The notes beneath the pieces are model-generated. The model was given only the letters and a program-made list of their open reading frames with translations, had not been told where the DNA came from and ran no database searches. The translations under genes and the position numbers were made by a program. 64,000 nt of DNA from Strongylocentrotus purpuratus. Its lineage: Eukaryota > Echinodermata > Echinoidea > Camarodonta > Strongylocentrotidae. Location of the stretch: assembly GCF_000002235.5 (NCBI RefSeq), contig NW_022145601.1:27761228-27825227 (forward strand), given 5' to 3'. Shown here piece by piece: positions 37,895 to 49,926 of the stretch. Position 1 is the stretch's first letter; each line of letters starts with the position of its first letter.

Positions 37895-38001
37895 CTTTTA
37901 ATTTCCAAGGTGTACGTGTGGTCTAATTTTCCGTTTTTCACCGTACCGTTGCCATTCGCAGTCATAGGCTGGTAGGTACTTTTGGTATTGTTAGTCGTCA
38001 T
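37895..38001 (-). CDS. ABCB1: ABCB1-like transporter, distal alternative first coding exon
   Basis: ATG at 38001, 35 codons plus AG, followed by a good donor (AAAAG|GTAAGA). The peptide starts MTTNNTKSTYQPMTANGNGT and ends in the basic LEIKR after splicing. Phase 2 fits exon 2 of the transporter exactly (EIKR-PQQNRTKVPQ) and restores an N-terminus of about 50 residues before TM1, close to the normal family length. It lies 24 kb upstream of the proximal first exon on the same strand, with no other gene between them. The sequence just upstream is GC-richer than its surroundings and a CRE palindrome lies at 38393. Alternatively it is the first exon of an unrelated gene; the exact phase match and lack of other acceptors argue for the transporter, but cDNA evidence is not available here. 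Confidence 0.66.
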
Positions 38002-38392
38002 TTTTGCTGATATAGTCCACAACTCGTGTTATTCCACATTTGATGATGAAAATGATATCCTAAAACATGGAGGGGCGGTTACCCCGATCCAACCGGCGAA
38101 TTTTTCACTGTCTCGCCGCCGCGCGTGCATTCAACACTGAATGCTTCTGTAGTGTGTTGTGGTATTGGACTTTGAACGTACACGGTGCCTTGGTGTGGTG
38201 AAGTTAAAAACGCACGAGTGCTTCGCTCACACAATACACAAGCCATACGATGAATGCATGCATAATCTTATCCGCTATTTTTCCAGCTACTGTTCGTTGG
38301 TTACCATGCATAAACCACGCCTACGCACACACAGATGACCAACATAATCATCACATACACAAGTCCTCAGATCTCCCTCCCCCATCAATCTA

Positions 38393-38400
38393 TGACGTCA
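38393..38400. promoter_or_regulatory. CRE palindrome upstream of the distal ABCB1 exon
   Basis: A perfect TGACGTCA (CREB/ATF consensus) lies 392 bp upstream of the distal ATG. The stretch 38060-38160 between them is GC-rich with several CpG. This fits a promoter, but an 8-mer can occur by chance and no TATA box or initiator is evident. Confidence 0.35.
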
Positions 38401-38675
38401 TAATCTTGACTAATAATTTATTTCAATTCATTACGAAAATGTTGGCTAGGGCTAAAAGAAAGGAAAAAGAATGAATAGATAACGACATTATATGTTTTCA
38501 AAGCGGGCCACAGATAATTTGACGGAGCAGAAATATTGTAAACTCGAAGAGTCGAATGATTAGCGAAAGGGTATTTCCTTCTTGTCTATCCATTGAAACT
38601 ATAAGTAATCTATATATAATTGCTGAACGGAAGGAAAGGAAATAAACTGCGATGATGATGATGATGGCTGGAATG

Positions 38676-38826
38676 CTCCCCAGGGAGTGGAGAATGTGCA
38701 TACATTGTGTGCGGGTAAGCCTGAATCCTATGACCGGGGTAATAATATATATATCTGTAAAGCGCTTTGGGAGGGCCTTCGGTCCTGAAAAGCGCTATAT
38801 AAGAACTAGCTATTATTATTATTATC
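38676..38826 (+). mobile_element. SINE or LINE 3' tail with AGCGCTATATAA end
   Basis: Runs from CTCCCCAGGGAGTGGAGAAT through GTGTGCGGGTAAGCCTGAAT and TGTAAAGCGCTTTGGGAGGG to AAAGCGCTATATAAGAACTA, finishing in an (ATT)n tail. This is the 3' end type shared by CR1/L2-like LINEs and their dependent SINEs in aquatic animals. A second copy lies inverted at 61895-62720. Confidence 0.7.
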
Positions 38827-39209
38827 TTTCAAAAATATACAGATAATACTGAAGTCTGAAAACAAATTCATTTGTTTCAAGATGAAACCTTTGTTACATG
38901 TCAAATCTCGAATTCCTTTCAGAATGAAACACAATATGGCTCATCGATGAAAAATGCTCCAGATCTCATTCATCTTGTGACATCATCTGTCAATCATAAG
39001 TGAGCTAACTAGAGACAGTGGTATGTAGCTTCACCTGACCACCTGTTTACAATAGACCATACAATACTAACATAGGAGTAGCTATGACATGTCAGACGTG
39101 CTGTAGCATCACCAGGAAAAGAAAGGTAATGTGGAGGATAGTTATGAAAAAATGCAATTCTTTTGTGAGCATGTGCTGATCTGGGGGAATGATTATCTGT
39201 CGATACCTG

Positions 39210-39294
39210 AAGTGAATATCGTGTATACTTATGCACGTAATATTATGCAAAATTTGCATAGTATTGTGCGCATAATTATAAACGATATTCACTT
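39210..39294. repeat. 85-bp near-perfect palindrome
   Basis: AAGTGAATATCGT at the left pairs with ACGATATTCACTT at the right, and pairing continues with TTATGC/GCATAA to a centre near ATGCAAAATTTGCAT. Confidence 0.75.
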
Positions 39295-39301
39295 CTATTC
39301 T

Positions 39302-39367
39302 AATGTTGTATTTTGTTCGTTTTATTTTTTTTTGTTTAATAAAAAAAAACGAACACAATTCAACATT
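39302..39367. repeat. Second palindrome, 66 bp
   Basis: AATGTTG...TTGTTCGTTTTATT pairs with AATAAAAAAAAACGAAC...CAACATT. Only 7 bp from the previous palindrome, so the two may be halves of one element. Confidence 0.65.
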
Positions 39368-41005
39368 ATAATTATATCAAACCATAGCTTTGCTTTTTGT
39401 TTTTTTTATTGTTTGTTTTAGTTTTGGTTGTTTATTTGTTTGTAATAGGAGATTAACCGGGTAGATGGTGGGTTGAGTTAAAGATTGTAAGGTGGTGCCC
39501 CGTTCATTTTCAATAACCTCCATATCATCATAAACCTGCTTTGTCCTATTTTAATCGAACTACTCTGCATCGAAATAAAATAAGTTATTTACTCACATAA
39601 ATATTGCTGACTCATTAACGTAATTATGATACATGAAACAAACATCGATATTCTCTTCCTGCTAACCTATTCATCATTAAATAGTTTTAAACACAGGAAA
39701 AGGGAATTGCATGCCTTCCTACAAACAATAAGTCTTGTCATGTGGTTATTCATGCAGTCTTTGCTTTTCTCCTTATATCTTTTTAATTTCAAGTGTGTAT
39801 TTTTCTCTGGCCCTACACATACTCTAGTCCTTTGACTATTTTCTTGTTCTAGAAAAGCAGAACGACTTTCTCAAATTATATTCCCCCCCCCTCTTCTTTT
39901 TCTTCATTCTTCTTCTTCTCAGGCTTGCTAGGGCTCGTTCTGTAATGCCGGTCCCCCCTGGACTATCGTGTATTTTTTTTCCTACTCTGTATTTACATAT
40001 TAATATATTGTAAATGCTTTGGTTTGATGTACATGTTCATTCCTTTTATCGAGTGAAAGAAAATAAATTTGAAATATAAATACATTTGCGATCGACCAAC
40101 AATGATGATTAAGCTAATAAAGAATTCAACCATACTCCTAGCAAGGCATGAGGAGGTTCTTGATCCCACTAGAACCTTTATTCTATCACGTTGCTGAGAG
40201 TCACTCGACTCCTGTGTTAATCCATTATCAATGACAAAGGTCAAACAATCTAAAGCGAAAGGTTCGAGTTTTTGACTAATCATTAATTTGTCCCAATACT
40301 TGGACTTTGTACCCACGGATGGATTGCAAAATACCACTTCAGGTTTAAATTAAATTAATATCTTTCTTATTATCTTTAATTGTACTGTATTCATGGAAAG
40401 CCCCGCATATAACCTTTGTAAACATAGTTAAAATTTACCGTTACTTTGCATATTTTGATTTTTATATTGCGAAATAAAATTGAATTGAATTGATAGATAT
40501 TGTTGTTTGGCTTGCATCCAGTAAAATAAAGATCGCATTCTCGATCTTGTAATTGAAAACAAGTTTGAAAAAATCCTCTTCTAGGATGCCTTAACATTCA
40601 AAGCAATATTATTGTGATAATGGCAGACTGATGAATATTGAAAAGTCAGAACGAGTCAGGAGAGCTGATGTATTTGTTTCCAGTTCGTCGTGATTGTGCC
40701 GTGGACCAGTTATGTCCGGTGGTGATAGCAGTAGATGGCAGGTTGAAATCCTGCTGGTACCAAGGTTTTTTCTGACTTGTTTTCAATAACGAGATAGGGC
40801 ACGCGATCCTTATCTACCTGGCATAGGAAATTCCCAAATTTAAGGTCAGGCAAGAAATATGCTTATTTAGAGCCCTACATGCTCCTGGGGACTCCGCCCC
40901 TGGACCCCACACCAATTAGTGACCTACCAGTGTCACAAATAAGGTATCAAAATATGCTTAACTGACCGTAATTAAGTGCCTAAAACCTGAGCTTCCGGGG
41001 GCCCT

Positions 41006-41026
41006 CCCCCCCCCCCCCCCCCCCCC
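41006..41026. repeat. 21-base C tract
   Basis: Uninterrupted C run, preceded by CCGGGGGCCCT. Confidence 0.9.
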
Positions 41027-41109
41027 ACCCTGGATGCTCATCTAACGGTAATTTAATGCCTAAAACCCCTGCCTTTAACTCTCTTTATCTCTCCCTCAAT
41101 TTTCTCCCT

Positions 41110-41133
41110 CTCTCACAAGCTCACTTTTCTCTC

Positions 41134-41178
<45 letters not shown>

Positions 41179-41403
41179 GTCCAGAATCTGACCAGTCCTT
41201 CGTATTCAAGCCGCCGAAGATGACGTTATAATTATCCAACTCAAAATACGCTCACCAGCCCATGGGAATCCAATGTGTAATTCCATGGTTTGCCTTTTCG
41301 CCCTCTCTCGGCTTGGTATGGCTTTTTTTGTTGGGGGAGGGGGGTAGGGGCGTTGCGTGTTCCGAATTCATATGACAATGACATGCATTAAAAAGAGAGA
41401 TAA

Positions 41404-41456
<53 letters not shown>
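41110..41456. repeat. Inverted (CT)n and (GA)n tracts
   Basis: A CT-rich tract (about 41110-41176) and a GA tract (about 41396-41456) face each other across 220 bp and could pair as a long purine-pyrimidine foldback. Confidence 0.85.
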
Positions 41457-41460
<4 letters not shown>

Positions 41461-41655
41461 GGAATAATTTGACAATATAAGTCTCTTAAAATCATTTGTA
41501 CCAGTGTCCTGCCTTCGTTGCGACTGATCTGAATCCGTGGCAGACCCTCATATCAATCACAAATCACACAATATTAACCATTCAACCTGAGATATCATTT
41601 ATTCAAATCAATCGCAACTCTTTTTCAGACACGGCCAGATATACACAGTACAATA

Positions 41656-41700
41656 CAGTGGCGGATCCAGGTGGGGACCGAACCGCCCCCCCCCCCCCCT
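41656..41700. mobile_element. hAT-like terminus next to a C tract
   Basis: CAGTGGCGGATCCAGG is the type of end seen in hAT elements, followed by a 14-base C tract. An inverse end (CTGGATCCGCTGCTG) lies near 42690-42706, but the flanking 8-mers do not match, so the two cannot be paired safely. Confidence 0.4.
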
Positions 41701-44149
41701 TGGCGGCTAGACAAATATCTTCTTTCTTTTTTTAATTAAAAATAAGAGAGGGCGACGGAAGAAAAAAGGAGAAAAGACAGAGAAAAGGTTACAAAAGAAA
41801 ATTCTTACGTAAATGTATGAATCAGTGGCGTATCGAGGCGGGGGGGGGGGGGGGGGGGGGGGTTCGTCCGCGGCCCTCCCCCTTTTTTGTAAGCCTACAG
41901 ATTACCCACAGATTACATTGCCGATGAGATGGATCGACATGTGCCTATACAGTACGGGGACAAAATGTTCTATAACATTGAGAAAGAGAGATGAATCTAA
42001 AATGAAACGATAGGGGCTATGAAATTTGAAGGGGGGGGGGGGGTAATAAATAATTTTCTGTTGCTCTTGACGGCCATCTTTAAGGTTCTAAATTTTAAGT
42101 TCTGACCCCATCCGTCAAGAAAGAAGACTGACTCCCAAGACAATCCTTTGTTCATTAAAATTAATAGTGTGTGTAATGTGTATGTGTGCTAGTACATATT
42201 CCAACAATAATATATATTTCCAACGAAAATTGTGCAAATTTAAAGGGATAATTTTGAGTTTCTATCGTTAAAGATGTCTATTGAAGATTCTGGATTGCTA
42301 AGATCCTAGGGCTCCACCCCTTGGACCTCCGGCTTGGCTCTGTCCCTGCAACCCGTGTTTTTATTGCTCAAGGCGGTGATCTAGAAGGTTCTTAAAGACC
42401 GTCAGCACTACTGGGCCAGAAGGGATTAGACCACACAGCGAGGTCACTGACAGATGGCTATTTCATTAACTCAGCTCTCAACTAACATAAGAAAAGGAGG
42501 ATCATGGGGGACAAACAGGCACCGATTGGGGAAGTTTTCTATATAGAGGGAGCAAGTCGGCTACAAGTAGGACAGTGGGGCTTTGACTGATATCATTCGA
42601 GAGCGTCCGGGGGTCCTATAAGGCGGTTTCCTGGACCCCATCCGGAAGGGATTGCGCATTCGTTGGCTTCGGGTCCCCCTTTTGGAAAATCCTGGATCCG
42701 CTGCTGCATTAACATTTAAAATTAACATTAAAATTAACATTTAGTCCTACCTTCCCACGGTCATAATAATTATCTTACTTTCACAATAAGGTCGGTGGCA
42801 ATCATGCGACAAGCTTCTTTTTTCTTCTATTTTGATAAAAGAATGTAGACAAAAGATTAATGACGATGATTATGAAGGAAATGATATGATGTTTTATAGA
42901 TGGCGTGTCCAGGAATAAGGGGCGGTAACCCTTCAGATGGAGAAGTTGGATGTACATGAACTGCCCAATGTAGCATTGCGGGTCGAAGTTATAATGCGTT
43001 TTTCTTATTTTACTTTCTCTCTTCCATTCTTGGATCTTGGATTCTTTTCCTCCTAAATACTCCGAAGAAGAGTTTTGACTGGAGGTGGTGGAGGGTGGAC
43101 GTGAACATTCAATGGGAGGGGGTGCGGCAGCTCCATCGTTTGATGAGTCCCCCAATGGTGTCTGATAAACTTGTGTTCACGATGGTGTTTCTTCCCTTCT
43201 GGAATTCAATAGCGGTTCATTAACTCATGTCCTGAAAAAGGGCTGGTAACTGAACTAATTTTATTTTTTAAATAGACTTCAGGTTACTTCATTCGAACTT
43301 ACGTGGACAGTAGTCCCGTTGAATATACAGACTTACAATAGTTCTGAGAGTGTTCGGGTGCTAGGGTTCGTGAGGAGGCCGTCTCATTCCTTCTCATATA
43401 CTGTACACCTTTCATTTCCAAAAATACTTTTCTTTTAAAAGGAGCATCTAAACACAAGATAATCTCAAAACAAAAATATGAGACATTAATAAATTTACCC
43501 CTGCACTCTAATTAATAACGCTTTAAGAATCATCTTCAACATTTTATTACTTTGTTTCTCTTTCCGTGGTTCAAGATTTATTTGTGAGCGATGGAAGCGA
43601 GTTGGCAAATTTGCATTGCGATTTTATTTGTTAACAAAAATCTATCTTGATGGGGTTTTAATGGCAATCTCATAAATAAAGAATGAATAAGGCCTTTAAG
43701 GTTCCATAATTAGATGAACTATCAGTGCGAGTAAGTGAGCTTTGGAGGAATTCGAGAAGAAAACAATACTGCCCTCAGTCGCTTTAAATTATGTGATGGA
43801 AGTTAAAAGGGAAAAAAAAATTCTGGGGAGAGGAGGGGTGGCAAAAAAAATGTAGAGAGTACAAAATAATTATTGTTACGATTGGCTTTTGGTAATTTGC
43901 TTTGCACTTGCCTTGAGTTTAAAACTCGCTCAAAACCATACCACCAGTCCAGAAAGCAAATTGATCACCTTCTCATTTTCTAGAGAAGGAACATTTGAAA
44001 GCATTACAATTACATCTCTTAAAGAAACAGTTCGTTATTTTGAAATTTGGGCACAATTATTTGATAAAAGCAATAGGGTAACCGTTACTATACACAGCTA
44101 CTCCCATTGATTGAAGCTAGATATTGTCCTTCATGTGACTGTAAGAGCG

Positions 44150-44640
44150 CACAGTTTGCAAGCGACAATGGGAATTAGGTAAAAGGGGGCGCTTATCAAA
44201 GGGCACGTAATAGAAAGTAAAAGGGACACTTATAAAAAATTTAAAAATTAAAAAAGTAGCAAAGGGAGCATATAATTATTGAAAAAGGGTACTTGTGGGA
44301 GGTGAAAAAAAATTAATCGCCAGGGGGAAGGTTTCCTATAAAAACATTAAATTGACACTTGTAAAAGTAAAAGGGGCAATTATAAGATTTTAATCGGGAC
44401 ACTTTATTATCAGAAGTGAAAATGTGCAAATAATAATAAGGGTTGGAATTGAGCACTAGTCAGAAAGGACAAGGGGCGCTTATCATATGGGGAAAGGGCA
44501 TTCCTTAGAAAGAATAAGGGGCACTTGTCAAATTGAAATTGTCATTAATATATCAGATTCTAATATTGTTGCACTTAACAATTGTGAAAAGAGAACTTAA
44601 TTGAAAGGAAAAAAAACAATTATTATAAATAAAACGAGGC
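44150..44640. repeat. Degenerate short repeat, AAAGGGGCRCTTAT type
   Basis: Variants such as AAGGGGCGCTTATCA, AAAGGGACACTTATAA, AAGGGGCAATTATAAG and AAGGGGCACTTGTCAA recur at irregular 30-70 bp spacing across about 490 bp. Non-coding; family unknown. Confidence 0.55.
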
Positions 44641-45035
44641 ACATTGAGGGTACTTAACAAATGGGGGCACTCTAAACTTATCCCCCACCGCACCCAGAAG
44701 CGCGGCTTCTGCCATTATTTCATTCTAGCTCTCTCTGTCTGCCTTTCTGTCTGTCTCTCTCTCTCTCTCTCATTCCCCCCCCCCACCGTTTCTCTCTGTT
44801 TAATAGCCCCCCCCCCTTCTTTCACCCCTTTTCCCTTTCCTGTCATTTGAACTAGGTCCCTCATGCTGTTCAATTATTGTCAGTGGCGGATCCAGTAATG
44901 TATTCTCTGTAAGGGAGACATATTTTGAAACAAAGTGCTGGCAAGCCGTCAACCCCCCCCACCCGATAAATGGAACATTATGCACATAACCCCGCGATTC
45001 GCCAATGATTGTGAACATTACCATTTAATCTGACA

Positions 45036-45282
45036 CAGGGGCGGATCCAGTTGGCGGCAAGGGAGGGACCAAAAAGGGGGCCCAATTCGTGAAAAAAAAT
45101 GTTTAGCGACGAGTCAGCCAGCCGGCGAATAAGCGGGGGGGGGGGGGGGGGGGTGGGTAAGGAACAGTTTTTTTTAATTAACACCCCCCCCCTTTTGTGC
45201 TAGGGGGAGGTTGCCCCGTCTTCTTTTTTATTTTAAGAATAGGTTAAATTTACCTGTTTTGGGGGGCCAGGATCCGCCACTG
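45036..45282. mobile_element. Non-autonomous hAT element with 8-bp target duplication
   Basis: Starts CAGGGGCGGATCCAG and ends with the inverse of CAGTGGCGGATCC. It is flanked on both sides by ATCTGACA (45028-45035 and 45283-45290), a perfect 8-bp target duplication as made by hAT transposases. The 247-bp interior carries a 19-base G tract and no open frame of note. Confidence 0.9.
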
Positions 45283-48200
45283 ATCTGACAGGCCTTCAAG
45301 GTCATTCATTTTTCCATGCTTGTCCGTCTGCCCTGGTACGACTATTGCATATCATAATCATTTTTTAATCTGTGATTTCGACCTTTGCTCTAGACGCAGT
45401 CTATCACAGTAACTGAATAATCTGCCCCACTTAATATTTATTGTATCACACGATCTGTCAGTAAAATATAGCAAGGTGTAATATCGTAGTCTTTGTGCGT
45501 TTATTCACATCAAATTTGGGTTTATTTTAAGTACTTGTAGTTTCTCATCCTTTTCATTTGATAAGTATCTTACAAACCAGGAAAAAACAAAATAAATACA
45601 GAAACGAACCCCGGAACCAATCGCCTGTGACATCGGCAGTGCGTATTATAACCCGTGATGTTAAAGCAACAGGAACTGTTCCTGTTTCTACGGAATCATG
45701 GTTTTCATTTAGGTTAAAATTGCCGGTGTGAAGACAAATAACGAAGGATCGGTCGGTCTAGCGTAGACCGGTTCAACGAAGTGAGTGAGAATGGGGTCTA
45801 AAGTACCGAGATCCGGGAAAACAAACATTCGAGTCACCAAACTTACGGCTAAAAATATAGTTCAAGTCTATACCTGTAGAGAAATAGGTCTATACAATCA
45901 TGTACTAGTACTTCTGTAAGGCGACTTTCCATGCCCAACATAGGTATACAATGTATGACAAACTCACTCAAGTACGAGGGGCACGGGGCATTATCAACCG
46001 GGTAAAATACAAAATTCCCTTATAAAATTAAATTATGCAAATCCTGTTCAAACCTCTTTTTCAATATGTTCTTTTGCTCGGTTTGCAATACAAACCGTTA
46101 ATCCCAGAATGTTGCAGGAACAATATTGATCGCCAGCTTGCAAGTAACTGAATTAAATCCACACACCATTAATGACACAATAGTTGGTAAATAACATTGT
46201 CGAAGGCTCGACAAAAAGATCATATAGAGCAACGGATGTCGCCCCCCCCCAGCTATTATTAAGGGTCTAGAAAATATATTTTCTCCCAAAAAATACATGG
46301 TTCACTGTTGGCTCGGATATTTTGCTCCCCCCCCCCCCCCTCCCTCGACAAATTTTTATATGATATATATACGTCACCGCTATAGCGTAGTTATAGAAAT
46401 ATGCTAATTACATTCGGCCTACTCTAAAGCTAGGCTTTAGCTAGGCTTACAATTTCAGACTTCTGTAACTTTTTGCGATTGTGTAAGCATCATTATATTT
46501 ACACAAGGTCTCTTTCCTTTTTTGGGGGTAATAATCTCACCTGCCATTGCTAATCCTTGAGTACCTGCAACTACTCCTCCTCCTAGATCTCCGTCCTACT
46601 CGTCTGACGAGAACGCATAACATCGACATCACCCTCATAACCATTCTCGGTATCATCCTGGTAATCATCTTGTATACCCTGTAATGTGTGAACCTCGTAT
46701 GATCAGTTCGTCAAAGACAGTAAACTTAGTGCACGTTTATTCCGTAGTATTAAAGCAGGACAATGTAATAATTGGTATATGCCTCTAGGCTCTAAATATA
46801 ATTTTATTTTCAGTGTTATGTTTCCTTGAACTCGAGCCAGGCTGTCCGTGTTTTTCCCTATTTTCGTTATATTTCACCAAACTTTATTTGTTTAACACAT
46901 GTGCAGAATGGTCGGGCCTTGATTTAGTATTTGTGTTACTTTGTGATATTGTGCTTTCTACACGATGCCGTCCAAACTTTGTTGATACTGGTCCTCCTCA
47001 AAGTAATACTCGGTCGACCAGCTTGGCACCTTCCTTATCAAGAACTCTTTTGGTGAAGTAGGTGACGATCGGTGATTTAAATAAACTTAAGGCAAGACAA
47101 CATTTTTTTTTAAGTGGAACAAGTTTAGGCACCTTATCGTAGAACAACTTGAGAAGTTTACAATTGCACATGAAATACTGCAAGAGCACATTGACTTGAC
47201 GCCATGTCAAAATCTTTCTTGTGAATTCAGGTACAGTTCTTGTCACTCCAACTGTTTTGTAAAACTTCACAGCATGTGTCTCCGAATCCTTAGCAGCCTG
47301 ACAACCATTGTTAAAACATGAACTAAGTATTGGTATAGAAGTGAGCCACAATATGCACAGATTTTTAAACTCGTTATCTTGTTTACCGCTTATTCCGATT
47401 GTTTGGGATTGGACTTTATACAGAGCACAATCGGTCAAGAAAATTTGAGCTAGCTATCACGAGCAGAGTATCTAGATTAGGAAAACCGCAATCCCGACAG
47501 GATAAATGTTGTCATATCCTGCTGGAAAAGAATGTTTGACATCGCAATGTATATCGAATGTATTAATGTACATTAGGCCTACATATTGGAGAGCTATTTC
47601 CTTGTAAAGCCTTCATGCGTGAACACGCTTTGTACACTGTGTAATAGAGCTTGCATGTACTTGTACTTTCCACTGCAAGTGACATCCTTAAAAAAGGAAT
47701 CCAACCCTTGACCTTGTCATAAGTTGATTTGTATGAAAGCAGAAAAATGACAGAAACAGAATGGCAAAAGTTAGAAATGAATCGGACCAATAACCAGTTA
47801 TGAATGTTTAGAATATGAGATCACTAAGTCTATACGAATCTCAAATTGGTAGTTCAGTCAGTGAATGGTGACGTAGACGTGGATAACTCTCCCATTTGCC
47901 GTGTACAAAAATATCATTAATTTCTGTTTTTCTCCCAAGTTCCTTCTCCCTTGGGGCACTACTCAAAATACATTATATAGATATCATATTATTATAGGTC
48001 TTTTAAAAAGAATAGACCCTCCTGAGCAATAATGATTTTTTTTAAAATTTAATTTTAGTCGTCTTACATATTGGAGATGTGAAAATAGACCGCAACTACA
48101 TATTACATTGATATATTTAGTCAGATTTAATTGAAACTTTCATCAGTTTGCTTCTCTAATTTGTCTATCTTTTAGACTACTCGTCTATTAGGGTAGGATT

Positions 48201-48914
48201 TCCCTTTAACCAGTTGAACACGAATGTTTGATTAATCAGGAAATTACAGACGGCTATACCATGGTTTTGCAGGAAGAGAGTAAAATGTATCGACGGGCTG
48301 AAGAAGATTCCCCCCCCCCCTCTTACATGTTGTTAAATATAAGCTACTCTGCAAGGGGGAGGGGTGGGGAGCCACCGTTACATGATATCACTGAGCTGAA
48401 TATGTCCCCTTTTTTGCCTTGACGTACTGTGATCGAGGCCTACGTTTTAAATACAGTTTCCTCAATATCATTATTTACCTTGGTTTGAGTTCAATTTATT
48501 TCTTATTTTGTTCATTTCAGGGGCATTCCAATCCCAACAACAAGATACAGTACTCAAAACGAAAGCAAACATACATACACTGGTCAGATTGGATTAATAA
48601 GAAGTTAAGAGTTGGATGTTTTGCTTTTAGAGATCTCTATCTATACATAATGTATATGATGTATATCCAGTGATGTAACGTCAGAAAAATTTCCAATCTG
48701 TTCCTATATAGACAATGACCAATCATTTTGATAAGTATAAATGCTGAATTGCTGGGGAGTATATTTTTTCGTAAGAACACATGAAAGAAGGTATATGAAA
48801 ATTGCATACACCTGAATAGTTTGTATATTATTTATCATGCTCTTCGACAGCAGTAGTTTCCTACACTGATTTCCTAACTTCAATCCTGAACCAAACACTA
48901 TACATAACCGGGAC

Positions 48915-49222
48915 AGAGATGCCAACCAGTACGATAAAATCGTATGTAGTACGATAATAAGAGTGAAATACGATAATACGATATCACCTCTTAAAATACA
49001 CCCAAACAAATTTTGCTTTATAATTTTCTCATTAAATTTTAATGACAGAGCAAACATTTTACTTGACCGAACTTACCAGTAAAACATTTTTCTGAAATTT
49101 TACTGTGGTAGTGTCGAGTTTTCGTGAAAATCTGATTTTTTTTTCCTCTCCAAAATCTGTTTATTTTTTATTTTTAGGATACTCAGTCTGTTGTTTTTTT
49201 GTGTCGAGAGGTTGGCATCTCT
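48915..49222. mobile_element. Foldback element with AGAGATGCCAACC ends
   Basis: AGAGATGCCAACC at the left and GGTTGGCATCTCT at the right enclose 308 bp containing several TACGAT repeats. Its ends match those of the element at 49456. No target duplication was found. Confidence 0.6.
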
Positions 49223-49455
49223 GGAAACCCTAAACCGAACCTAAAACCGAATTGAAACCCTAATGCTATACTTTGAACAAAATTAAAACAAAACAGAGAA
49301 CTTGAGACTGGAGAAACTTCTGATCTCCCATTTACCTTGCGGTGGAATCAATAGTGATCTCAGCTTTTGAACACATACAACTTTCTTCATATTTTGTCAA
49401 ACTACTTTCAAAATTGCATCAACATCTTTTGTTTTTCTTTTTTTAACTTTTGTGC

Positions 49456-49768
49456 AGAGCTGCCAACCTTGTGCGACCAAAAAAAGGAATCATGATGGCA
49501 AAAAAAAAAGGAATTTCAAGCAAAAAAAAGGAATTCATAAAAACGGAACTTACAACCACGCGCGACACACTTCCAATGCAGAAATGTTCATTCCTCATGC
49601 TGTTTTTTTTTTCCATACAAGCAGGTATTTTTGTTTTGGTTATTTTGTTATTATCGGCATTTCATTCTTTTTGAAAATATTTTTCTCTTTCAAATATGTT
49701 TTAAAATTAGTTTTCTCTTGAATTTGAGATCAAATCACCATTTTGGGGCAGTTGTTTGAAATGTGGTA

Positions 49769-49837
<69 letters not shown>

Positions 49838-49926
49838 AAACGTATTTTATGAAGAAAAAACGTAATACCGTAATTTGGATGAAAAAACGGAGTAATTCCG
49901 GCAAAAACGGAATGGTTGGCAGCTCT
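49456..49926. mobile_element. MITE with AGAGCTGCCAACC ends and 7-bp target duplication
   Basis: The left end AGAGCTGCCAACC and its inverse at the right are flanked by TTTGTGC (49449-49455; 49928-49934, one extra base at the right; 7 of 8 if an 8-bp target is assumed). Inside are repeated A-rich blocks ending GGAAT, and A27 followed by (TA)16 at about 49771-49832. Probably hAT-type by target length; no transposase. Confidence 0.7.

Noticed and set aside
41656-42706. A single 1-kb hAT element spanning both CGGATCC-type ends
   Set aside because: The flanking 8-mers differ and several other termini lie between, so the ends probably belong to different insertions.
42802-43155. 117-codon minus-strand open frame with a Ser/Pro-rich start, considered as a third ABCB1 first exon
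   Set aside because: It has no ATG at its start (TTG), a stop lies upstream without an intervening ATG, and no good donor gives the phase 2 needed for exon 2.
44881-44895. Left end of a hAT-like element (CAGTGGCGGATCCAG)
   Set aside because: The matching right end used at 45282 belongs to the element starting at 45036, as shown by the ATCTGACA duplication. No partner was found for this end.
46998-47438. 146-codon minus-strand open frame
   Set aside because: No recognisable domain, no splice or start context, and no supporting neighbours. Probably chance, though a fragment of an unknown gene cannot be excluded.
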